Assembly (NCBI GenBank): GCA_018823415.1
Contig: JAHJIN010000373.1
Span: forward strand, 1-33,802
DNA: 33,802 nucleotides
Direction: 5' to 3'
Source: Chloroflexota bacterium
GTDB lineage: Bacteria > Chloroflexota > JAHJIN01
Shown here: positions 27,332-33,802 of the stretch, piece after piece
Position numbering within the stretch: the first letter of the stretch is position 1
Layout: every line of letters begins with the position of its first letter
The notes under the pieces: generated by a model
Seen by the model: only the letters and a program-made list of their open reading frames with translations
Told to the model about the DNA's origin: nothing
Database searches by the model: none
Translations under genes and position numbers: made by a program

Positions 27332-29475
27332 CACTGGTGGAGGAAGCGTTGGCCTTTTTGGGCCATGTCGTTCAACAGCGCAGCCGTGCCGGCAAAGCCC
27401 TCGCCGGCGAGCCGTTCCACGTGGCGGCCGGCATCTTTGAGGGCCTGTTCATCGCTCTCGGGCACGCCAAATGGTCCTCCCACAATGCTGATATTGGTGT
27501 ATTGTTTGGCTTCTTCGACGTCAAAGCCGCAGGTGGGCAAAAAGCGCTGGATATACGTTTGCGCGCCTGCCCAGTCTTCTTGGGCCCAGTTGTCGGCGTG
27601 TTTCCAGAACAGCAAATAGTGATAGGACGGCGGCGTGACTTCTGGCCCCGCCGGCCCCATGTACTTGCGGATTTCGGCCAGCAGCGAGTCACGCCAGATC
27701 CAGAGCCAACGGCCGGCGTCTTTGACACACCCCGGCGACGGGTTGCCCGCGGGGTTGGTCATCAGTTCGCACCGGCCCCAGATGGCGCTTTCTGTCAAAT
27801 GCAGATTGCCAAGAAGCCAGGCGCAGAGCTTGCCGCTGCTTTCCAATTGAGCCTGAGTAGGCAGATGGCCCGGTTTGAACTGGCCGACCAATGCGACCCC
27901 CAGGCTTTGCCGGTCCCAGTTGCGCGGCGCGGTGAGGGGGTCGTTCCCATCATAAGAATGGTAGGACACCGTGGTCAGTTCGTTGGTCTGATAGATGGTG
28001 CCATCCTTCATGATCATAAAGTGATAGCCAATGCCCGGCCAGTGCAACTTGTCCACCAGATAGGCCGCCAGGGCCTCGGGCGTGGCGGTTTCCCAGTTGG
28101 TATGATGGAGGATTAGCATCTGGATCTCGCTTAGCGTGCGAGTGGGATAGGGGCCGGGCGCGCCTCCGCGGGGGTATTGGGGCAACTCGCTGGCGATGTT
28201 GATGATAGGCGGCTGCCCCGGTCCAGTTGCCGCCTGTACGGTAATAGTCAGCGTGCGCTCGATGACAGCCGCACCCTGTCGGCTGGGGACCGCACGCAAG
28301 GTATAGGTGGTGGTCGCCGCGGGCTGGATTGCCTGCTGTCCGTTGACGGGCACGTTGGCCCCGTTCAGCGTCACCGAGGCCACGTTCTGGGTGGTCCACC
28401 GCAACGTGGTGCTTTCGCCCTGAGTAATGTCAGTGCTGTCAGCGGTAAACTCGACCTTGGCCGGTTTGTCCCAGCTAAAGACTCGCTCATGGCTGGGCAT
28501 GGCCTTGACCACGTCTACCACCTTCTGGCGGCTGCCATTGGCCCGGTACCAGGCGGTCTCTTCAAAGAACGGGTCGGTGTTCCCCGCCAGTTGGCTGGCG
28601 AGCACCCAGGGAGAATGACAAAAGAAATAGTCTGGCGCATTGTCCATCACGTACGCAAACGAGCGCGCCGTGTGGTCGGCCACCACGTTTTCGTCGCGGG
28701 TATCGGTGTAGGGGTTGTCGGGCCGAATGCCCAGGCGCGTGCCGCCTTCGGTGCCCAGAATGGGCAGGCTGCGCCCGATTTTCTGGCGCACCACCTGATC
28801 ATAGATGATAAACTTTTTAAAGCAGTGCGAATCCTGGGGGGTTACGGGCGTGGTGATGGGATCACGCGCCCATACGTTATAGTTGTGCAGGCTGATCCAC
28901 AGCTTGTTGTAGACCTTGGTGCGTTGGGCCGGCGTGAGCCGGGCATGGATGGCGTCCAGGGCATCGCTGAAATACTTTAAATCTTCGCCCTGGCCCAGGC
29001 CGTATTCGCCGCCGGCCGTAGCCAGGCCCGGAAGACCGGGCAGGCCGCCGGCGTCGATGACCTTGAGGGCCGCATCACACCACCACTCGGCAAACTTGGC
29101 CATCATGTTGGGCGGAAAGTCGTTGTTGGGCCATTCGCCCTTGAGGTTGGGCTCGTTGTGAATCTGGAAATAGCGCACGCCCTTGGGCACATAGTGGCTA
29201 ACCAGCGTGGGCAGGTCGGCCGGCAGCGGGCCGGTGGGATGGGTGAGCACGCGCAAGATGGGCATCATGTCGTTCTGGATCAGCTTGTCGACCAAATAGT
29301 CGTTGGCCGTGAGTGCCCAATCAAAGCCGTTCAGAAAAACCACCCATTTGATGTGCATGGCCCGGCATTCGTTGATATAGGTATCGACCACCGGGTTGCC
29401 TGCTGACTGGGTGGTGAACCAGTGGATGCCGCGCCCGTTGTCGCCTTGTGGCCGAGGGTATTCCCGGAGTTCCAT
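27331..29475 (-). CDS. fusion of TIM-barrel glycosidase-like and PGRP (amidase_2) domains
   Basis: The product is 714 aa. Residues 1-335 look like a GH39/GH5-type barrel: IHNEPN with the acid/base Glu108 and LGTEGGT with Glu243 as possible nucleophile. Residues about 338-415 form an Ig-like domain. Residues about 450-600 match peptidoglycan-recognition amidases: LILHHTNWE (His457), GIGYHFMIMKDGTIYQT, YHSYDGN and SLGVALVGQF. The third-ligand region reads IWGRCELMTN ... SPGC where active members have GH and CPG, so zinc binding is doubtful. About 110 C-terminal residues are unassigned. There is no signal peptide, odd for a wall enzyme. The ATG follows GGAAGGGG. It leads the operon with rsbW, STAS and rsfS. 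Confidence 0.82.
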   Translation of the reverse strand: MELREYPRPQGDNGRGIHWFTTQSAGNPVVDTYINECRAMHIKWVVFLNGFDWALTANDYLVDKLIQNDMMPILRVLTHPTGPLPADLPTLVSHYVPKGVRYFQIHNEPNLKGEWPNNDFPPNMMAKFAEWWCDAALKVIDAGGLPGLPGLATAGGEYGLGQGEDLKYFSDALDAIHARLTPAQRTKVYNKLWISLHNYNVWARDPITTPVTPQDSHCFKKFIIYDQVVRQKIGRSLPILGTEGGTRLGIRPDNPYTDTRDENVVADHTARSFAYVMDNAPDYFFCHSPWVLASQLAGNTDPFFEETAWYRANGSRQKVVDVVKAMPSHERVFSWDKPAKVEFTADSTDITQGESTTLRWTTQNVASVTLNGANVPVNGQQAIQPAATTTYTLRAVPSRQGAAVIERTLTITVQAATGPGQPPIINIASELPQYPRGGAPGPYPTRTLSEIQMLILHHTNWETATPEALAAYLVDKLHWPGIGYHFMIMKDGTIYQTNELTTVSYHSYDGNDPLTAPRNWDRQSLGVALVGQFKPGHLPTQAQLESSGKLCAWLLGNLHLTESAIWGRCELMTNPAGNPSPGCVKDAGRWLWIWRDSLLAEIRKYMGPAGPEVTPPSYHYLLFWKHADNWAQEDWAGAQTYIQRFLPTCGFDVEEAKQYTNISIVGGPFGVPESDEQALKDAGRHVERLAGEGFAGTAALLNDMAQKGQRFLHQ

Positions 29476-29544
29476 ATTTTTCCCCTTCCGCCCTATCGTT
29501 TCAGGCCTAGGTTGGTTGCGCCCCGATCATGAACGCTTGAGCGT

Positions 29545-29573
29545 ATTATACTCGCTAGGTCTTGTTTTGGCAA
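29545..29573 (-). promoter_or_regulatory. promoter of the glycosidase/PGRP-rsbW-STAS-rsfS operon
   Basis: On the minus strand, TTGCCA (29573-29568) is followed by a 17-bp spacer and a perfect TATAAT (29550-29545), leaving a leader of about 63 nt. Just upstream, TGCGCC/GGCGCA (29576-29589) is a short inverted repeat between this promoter and the stop of the preceding gene. Confidence 0.82.
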
Positions 29574-29592
29574 TATGCGCCTCGGCGCACGG

Positions 29593-30417
29593 CTAGGGCA
29601 AGAACTGGAAACTGTCCATCATGGCAGCAAAGGTCTGGGTTGCCTGGTCATAGTTGGCCGTGCCGGCAAAACCCATCAAAACATAGCCATTGCCGTTGGT
29701 GTGGTTCTTGGCGTACAGGTCGGCCTTGATGTTGACGCCCCCGTAACTGCCGGTCATGGACACCAGTCGCCAGTCCACGCCGTTAAAGGTGCGCGTGTCT
29801 TCTGACATCACCTCCAGATCTTGGAACGTGCCTTTGAAGATGGATACAAACAGGTCGGTGAGGGCCTTTTCATCGCCCAGGGCGCTGGCCCCCGGGATGA
29901 CCCCCACAATGGCGCCGATCATCTCGGTGGAACTGGAGAACTGGGGACCGCTGGCGCCTTCTTGTACGTTCCAGTCAGCCGGATATTGGACCGAAAAGCT
30001 ATGTTCGGCACTGGTATAGGTCTTGGTATCGCCGCCCGGCTGGGGCGATGGCGGGCGCGTCACGGGCGGCAGTGCTCCCTTGGTGGGAGTGGGGGGGGCC
30101 ACCGGCCGGGTGGGGGTGGGTGGCGCTACGCGTGCTGTATTGGTCGGTTGGACCGGGACCACGGTGGTATCGGTAGGCGCCAGGCCGGGCAACGCGCAGA
30201 TGCCGGCCAATGATAGCACCACCAGTCCCAGGCAACAGATCACCAGCACGATAACCACGCCGATCACAATGGGCACAACCGGGGCACCCTTTTTCGCGAC
30301 CACCGGCGCCGGTGGTGGTGAGAGTGGGGGTGGTGTGAGCGCTGTTATGCGCGTGCCGCACTCGCCGCAAAACACCTCGTCAGGCTTGGACTCGGTACCG
30401 CATTGGGGACATTTCAT
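29593..30417 (-). CDS. zinc-ribbon membrane protein with PsbP/DUF1795-like outer domain
   Basis: The product is 274 aa. MKCPQCG ... FCGECGTR (Cys3, 6, 17, 20) is an N-terminal zinc ribbon, cytoplasmic by topology. Residues about 46-72 form a transmembrane helix, followed by a Pro/Thr-rich linker of about 60 residues, then YTSAEHSFSVQYPADWNVQE and LMGFAGTANYDQATQTFAAMMDSFQFL, typical of PsbP/DUF1795-like domains. The function is unknown; a sensor or surface role would fit the layout. I chose the ATG at 30417 because AAGGAG lies eight bases upstream; an earlier start at 30453 has none. It follows recN by 51 nt. Confidence 0.84.
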   Translation of the reverse strand: MKCPQCGTESKPDEVFCGECGTRITALTPPPLSPPPAPVVAKKGAPVVPIVIGVVIVLVICCLGLVVLSLAGICALPGLAPTDTTVVPVQPTNTARVAPPTPTRPVAPPTPTKGALPPVTRPPSPQPGGDTKTYTSAEHSFSVQYPADWNVQEGASGPQFSSSTEMIGAIVGVIPGASALGDEKALTDLFVSIFKGTFQDLEVMSEDTRTFNGVDWRLVSMTGSYGGVNIKADLYAKNHTNGNGYVLMGFAGTANYDQATQTFAAMMDSFQFLP

Positions 30418-30468
30418 CGCTTGGACTCCTTTCTCATTGAGAAGTTCGTACACGCGCAGGTAGGCTGA

Positions 30469-32184
30469 TCAGCGTTCACGGGCCTTTTTGGCCCGGTCCA
30501 ACATGGCCTGCGCATCCCGGCGCGAGACCTCGCTGGCCGGCGCGCCGCCCAGCATGACAGCCAGCTCGGTCAGGCGCTCGCGGCCCGCCAGCGGTTGCAC
30601 CCGCGTGACCGTACGCCCGTCAGATACGCTCTTGACGATGGCGTAATGCGTATCGGCATAGGCCGCGATCTGGGGCAGGTGCGTCACGCAGAGCACCTGG
30701 TGCGCACCGGTGAGCTGGCTCAGCTTTTCACCAATGACGGCCCCACTCCGCCCGCCCACGCCCACGTCGATCTCGTCAAAGATGAGGGTAGGCACCTGGT
30801 CCACCTGGGTGAGGATGGTCTTGAGGGCCAGCATGAGGCGTGACATTTCGCCGCCTGAGGCGATGCGGGCCAGGGGCTTGGGCGGTTCGCCCACGTTGGG
30901 GGCAATGAGAAACTCGACCTGGTCGACGCCGGTGGCATCAAACGCCAGGCTGCGGTCGCCGACCAGCAACCCATCGGCGGCTTCTTCTTGCCGTAGGTCG
31001 ACGCAAAAGTGCGCGCCGGCCATGTTCAGGTCGGCCAGTTGCGCCTCGACGGCCGACGCCAGCCGGTCCGCAGCCTGGGACCGGTCTGCTGACAGGACCG
31101 CAGCCTGGGCACCCACCGATGCCCGCAGCCGGGCATCTGCGGCCCGCAAGGCTTCGATGCGCTCCTCGGCGTGGGTAATGCTATCCAGTTCGTCCTGGGC
31201 GCGCGCGGCAAAGGCCAGCACGTCGGCGATGGAATCCCCATATTTTCGCTGCAGGCCCAGCACCAGTTCCAGCCGGTCTTCGATGCGGTGCAGGCGCGGT
31301 GGGTCAAACTCGATGGCGTCGCGATAGTCGCGCAAACCCTCGGCCAGGGCTTCTACCTGGTACGCCAGGGCTTCGGCCTGCTGCAACAACTCCGCCAGAT
31401 CGGGGTCCAGCGCGCACAGGTCGTCCAGGGCTGCCTGCGCCTCGCCCACCCGGTCCGTCGCCGAGGGTGCTTCATCCTCGCTCTCGTACAAGGCCCGGTA
31501 CGCCTGGTCGGACACCTGGGCCAGTCGCTCGGCATTGGCCAACCGTCGCCGCTCGGCTCGCAGTTCTTCTTCCTCGTCCTCGTGCAGCCGGGCCGCTGCG
31601 ATTTCGTCCACCTGAAAGGTGAGCAGGTCTACCCGGCGCGCCAGTTCGCGCTCGCCACTCAGCAATCCGTCCAATTCACGTCGCACTTGGCGCAACTCGA
31701 CCACGCCCTGGGCCACCTGCTGGCGTTGCTCGCCCAGGCCGGCGTAGCGGTCCAACAGGTCCAGGTGCGTGTTCACTCGCAGCAGCGACAGATGCTCGGA
31801 CTGGCCGTGAATGTCGATCAGGCCCTGGGCCACGGTGCGCAGCACGGTGGCCGTGACGGCGCGGCCGTTGACGCGGCACACGTTGCGACCGCCTCGCCGG
31901 ATCTCGCGGGACAGGATCAGCGCGTCCTCATCGCTTTCCAGGCCCAGTTCCGCCAGCAGCGGCAGCAGCTGAGAGGCCTGAAAAATGCCTTCGATGTACG
32001 CCGCGTCGGCGCCGCTGCGGACGAACTCGTCGGTCACGCGCCCGCCCAACAGCGCTCCCACCGCATCCACGATGATCGACTTGCCAGCCCCGGTCTCGCC
32101 GGTCAAGGCATTAAAACCATCGTGCAAGCGGATGCTCAGCTCGTCAATGATCGCCAGATTGGAAACGCGCAACTCGACCAGCAT
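30469..32184 (-). CDS. recN: DNA repair protein RecN
   Basis: The 571-aa SMC-like ATPase acts in double-strand break repair. The N-terminus LVELRVSNLAIIDELSIRLHDGFNALTGETGAGKS has the Walker A (29-36). A central coiled coil of about 200 residues follows, then the signature LARIASGGEMSRLMLALK, Walker B TLIFDEIDVGVGG and the His switch VTHLPQIAAYAD. The length is standard. It follows infA by 35 nt and nadK further upstream, and nadK-recN proximity is common in bacteria. I found no GAAC-N4-GTTC box directly upstream; any SOS control would have to act at the nadK promoter or elsewhere. Confidence 0.97.
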   Translation of the reverse strand: MLVELRVSNLAIIDELSIRLHDGFNALTGETGAGKSIIVDAVGALLGGRVTDEFVRSGADAAYIEGIFQASQLLPLLAELGLESDEDALILSREIRRGGRNVCRVNGRAVTATVLRTVAQGLIDIHGQSEHLSLLRVNTHLDLLDRYAGLGEQRQQVAQGVVELRQVRRELDGLLSGERELARRVDLLTFQVDEIAAARLHEDEEEELRAERRRLANAERLAQVSDQAYRALYESEDEAPSATDRVGEAQAALDDLCALDPDLAELLQQAEALAYQVEALAEGLRDYRDAIEFDPPRLHRIEDRLELVLGLQRKYGDSIADVLAFAARAQDELDSITHAEERIEALRAADARLRASVGAQAAVLSADRSQAADRLASAVEAQLADLNMAGAHFCVDLRQEEAADGLLVGDRSLAFDATGVDQVEFLIAPNVGEPPKPLARIASGGEMSRLMLALKTILTQVDQVPTLIFDEIDVGVGGRSGAVIGEKLSQLTGAHQVLCVTHLPQIAAYADTHYAIVKSVSDGRTVTRVQPLAGRERLTELAVMLGGAPASEVSRRDAQAMLDRAKKARER

Positions 32185-32219
32185 GGGTTTGCCTGCCCCT
32201 TTGTCGTGTTGTGGCCGGG

Positions 32220-32468
32220 TTATTCGGACCGCCAGCCGCCGCCCGCTGCTTTTTTGTAGCGGTAGGTGATCCGGCCGCGCATCAGGTCGTACGGTGATAG
32301 CTCGATCGTCACGCGGTCGCCCAGCAAGACCCGGATATAGTTCTTGCGCATCCGGCCTGACAGGTGTGCCAGGACCAGGTGTCCGTTGTCCAGCTCGACA
32401 CGAAACATGGCATCCGGCAATGCCTCTGTTACAGTACCTTCTACTTCGATGGCTTTTTCCTTTGCCAT
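32220..32468 (-). CDS. infA: translation initiation factor IF-1
   Basis: The 82-aa OB-fold protein is recognised by [61 protein letters not shown] and [11 protein letters not shown]-1 sits in the ribosomal A site during initiation. It is about ten residues longer than usual, with the tail AAGGGWRSE. The ATG follows GAGGAG. In most bacteria infA lies in a ribosomal-protein cluster; here it sits between nadK and recN, so it may be the only copy moved or a second paralogue. Confidence 0.95.
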   Translation of the reverse strand: MAKEKAIEVEGTVTEALPDAMFRVELDNGHLVLAHLSGRMRKNYIRVLLGDRVTIELSPYDLMRGRITYRYKKAAGGGWRSE

Positions 32469-32554
32469 ATGCTCCTCATCTCCTTCTACATGCTATCGTT
32501 CGTGGGGGCGCGTATTGGTCCGCGCCAAACTAGATCTGGTACACACAAGCGCGC

Positions 32555-33418
32555 CTATTTGATGCGTTCCAAGAGCGCGCCATAAAAATAGGTGGGTGGG
32601 CGGCGGCGCACGAATCGGGCCGTCTGGCGGCTGGCTCGCACGTGGACCCGGTCGCCCGGACGCAGAGGTTCGTGAATCTGCCCGTCGATGGCGGCTGTGC
32701 CCTCTTCGCGACCCACCAATTCCAGACCCACCTGCACCTCTGACGAGAGCACCCAACTGCTTGACAGGATCAGGTGTGGCGCTACCGGCGTCAGGACCAG
32801 GCTGCGCAGTTGTGGGTGCAAGATAGGCCCCCCGGCCGCGAAAGAATAGGCCGTCGAGCCGGTGGGCGTTGCTACAATGACGCCATCGGCCGCATAGGTG
32901 GTGAATGGCTCGTCGTCGATGGTGACGCGCACGCGCACCATCTTGCACAGCGCGCCCCGGCACATCACCACGTCGTTCAGCGCCTCGTATACGGCTGCCA
33001 GTTGGCCGTCACGCCAGATTTCGCCCTCGAGCTTGAGCCGTTCTTCCAGCCAATACTCGCCGGCCAGGAGCGCCGGAAAGCACGCCGCGATTTCGTCCGG
33101 CTGGAATTCGGTGAGGAATCCCAGCGTGCCAAAGTTGACGCCCACGATGGGAGTGGCGTCGGGCGCGGCCAAACGCACCGTCTGGAGCATGGCCCCATCG
33201 CCGCCCATGGTGACCACCAGATCGGGCCGGGCCTGCTGAAACAGATCCCGTACGATGGCTTCCTCGTGGCGGGGCGCGGTCCAGCACTCGACGTCGTGCG
33301 CCTGGGCCAGCGCGGCCAAAGTTTGGGCCAGTTCCTGGGTATCGGCATAGTGACCGTACAGAATGCCCACCCGGCGTGCTGGCTCGCCCACCCAGGCCCG
33401 AGTTGGATGTATTGCCAC
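32555..33418 (-). CDS. nadK: NAD kinase
   Basis: The 287-aa enzyme phosphorylates NAD to NADP. The motif VVTMGGDGAML (Gly-Gly-Asp-Gly at 72-75) binds the phosphate, GVNFGTLGFLTEF and EALNDVVMCRG hold the substrate, and DGVIVATPTGSTAYSFAAGGPILHP is the family signature. The start is a GTG at 33418, six bases after GGAGGG. It is the first gene of the unit nadK, infA, recN and zinc-ribbon protein; infA starts 86 nt after its stop. Confidence 0.96.
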   Translation of the reverse strand: MAIHPTRAWVGEPARRVGILYGHYADTQELAQTLAALAQAHDVECWTAPRHEEAIVRDLFQQARPDLVVTMGGDGAMLQTVRLAAPDATPIVGVNFGTLGFLTEFQPDEIAACFPALLAGEYWLEERLKLEGEIWRDGQLAAVYEALNDVVMCRGALCKMVRVRVTIDDEPFTTYAADGVIVATPTGSTAYSFAAGGPILHPQLRSLVLTPVAPHLILSSSWVLSSEVQVGLELVGREEGTAAIDGQIHEPLRPGDRVHVRASRQTARFVRRRPPTYFYGALLERIK

Positions 33419-33449
33419 AGACGTCCCTCCACTCCCAATTTACAGCACA

Positions 33450-33478
33450 AGTATACCGGTGCCGGGCACGAAAGTCAA
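33450..33478 (-). promoter_or_regulatory. promoter of the nadK-infA-recN unit
   Basis: On the minus strand, TTGACT (33478-33473) is followed by a 17-bp spacer and TATACT (33455-33450), about 30 nt before the GTG of nadK and 1 nt after the stop of the upstream gene. Confidence 0.82.
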
Positions 33479-33479
33479 C

Positions 33480-33802
33480 CTACCCACTGACGCCGACCTT
33501 GTCCTCCAGCCGCACCGGTGGGCGAAAAGCGCACGGCCCGGTGACGCACTTGCCGCACACATCCGACAGGCCAAACTGGTGGCGATAGACCGCGTCTACC
33601 TCCAGGCACGCCTGGTAGCACCGCTCCTTGTCCAGGCCATTGACGGTGAGCGCGCCCACCGGGCAACGTTTCACGCATTCGGTGCACGCGCCGTCGCGAT
33701 AGAACGTACAGTACAGGCTATCCGGGCGCGGGGTCGGTGGGATGGCCGCGTCGATGACCAGGCTGCCCAGTCGGCCGGCGCACCCGCGCTCGGTGATGAG
33801 CA
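33480..33802 (-). CDS. 4Fe-4S ferredoxin-type protein, 3' part only
   Basis: The gene runs off the window at 33802, and 107 C-terminal residues are visible. They read LITERGCAGRLGSLVIDAAI, then CTFYRDGACTECVKRCPVGAL and, after 30 residues, CGKCVTGPCAF. The CxxCxxxCP motif and a later CxxC-x3-C fit a two-cluster ferredoxin domain. The phrase with RLGSLVIDA before the cysteines resembles the C-terminal part of epoxyqueuosine reductase-like and related Fe-S proteins; this is a moderate guess. Its stop codon adjoins the nadK promoter. Confidence 0.8.
   Translation of the reverse strand, partial: LITERGCAGRLGSLVIDAAIPPTPRPDSLYCTFYRDGACTECVKRCPVGALTVNGLDKERCYQACLEVDAVYRHQFGLSDVCGKCVTGPCAFRPPVRLEDKVGVSG

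Noticed and set aside
32185..32260. SOS box before recN
   Set aside because: I looked for GAAC-N4-GTTC in the gap and the end of infA and found none, so recN gives no support here for the operator at 15643.

Overview
The window looks like chromosomal DNA of a GC-rich bacterium, most likely a member of the Chloroflexota (Anaerolineae or Caldilineae type). This is an inference from gene content: a secreted 100-aa protein ending in KLYMPLVLRN, an adenosine-specific kinase, an ATP-cone/uridine-kinase fusion, a very large lipoprotein alpha-2-macroglobulin, DUF11-type repeat domains, and partner-switch regulators. I see no phage, no IS element and no CRISPR array. Twelve promoters of the form TTGNNN-17 bp-TANNNT can be read by eye, so most transcription units can be drawn directly.

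Layout. 1-820: a small secreted protein, then tmRNA (ssrA) with its own promoter and encoded CCA. 830-5217 (minus): MBL-fold hydrolase, ATP-cone nucleoside kinase, SAM methyltransferase and CPA1 antiporter, closely spaced. 5433-7659 (minus): a HAD-IB phosphatase and a cysteine-rich ferredoxin-like protein, with a HicB/HicA toxin-antitoxin pair attached to the end of the operon. 7875-14912 (plus): a 1980-aa bacterial alpha-2-macroglobulin with an intact CVEQ thioester motif, then a TPR lipoprotein. 15023-16626: an adenosine-specific kinase (minus); a 144-aa protein with ten cysteines (plus) under a consensus promoter whose start site lies in a perfect GAAC-N4-GTTC palindrome (a Gram-positive-type SOS box); and smpB (minus). 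16772-18418: tRNA-Lys(TTT) (minus), then a plus-strand operon of a membrane-anchored helix-hairpin-helix protein, MscL with a zinc-ribbon tail, and a 66-aa protein. 18485-25452 (minus): nifS-type cysteine desulfurase, radical SAM protein, secreted beta-propeller protein, GH4 glycosidase, TauE/SafE permease and a membrane-anchored alpha/beta hydrolase. 25590-25850 (plus): a DUF2007 protein. 25878-29475 (minus): glycosidase/PGRP fusion, RsbW-like kinase, STAS antagonist, RsfS (apparently CTG-initiated) and a small membrane protein. 29593-33418 (minus): nadK, infA, recN and a zinc-ribbon/PsbP-like membrane protein. 33480-33802: the 3' part of a ferredoxin-type protein cut by the window edge.

How the parts work together. 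tmRNA and SmpB, the two trans-translation components, lie about 16 kb apart. RsfS, IF-1 and tRNA-Lys add further translation functions. NifS could supply sulfur for the Fe-S proteins, including the radical SAM enzyme encoded directly downstream. The most promising undescribed element is the cysteine-rich protein at 15676-16110, because its promoter/operator predicts DNA-damage control while the protein matches no family I recognise. Second come the leader of the helix-hairpin-helix/MscL operon, which contains a strong Shine-Dalgarno followed by ATG-TAA, and a C-terminal LY-x-PLV tail shared by two unrelated secreted proteins.
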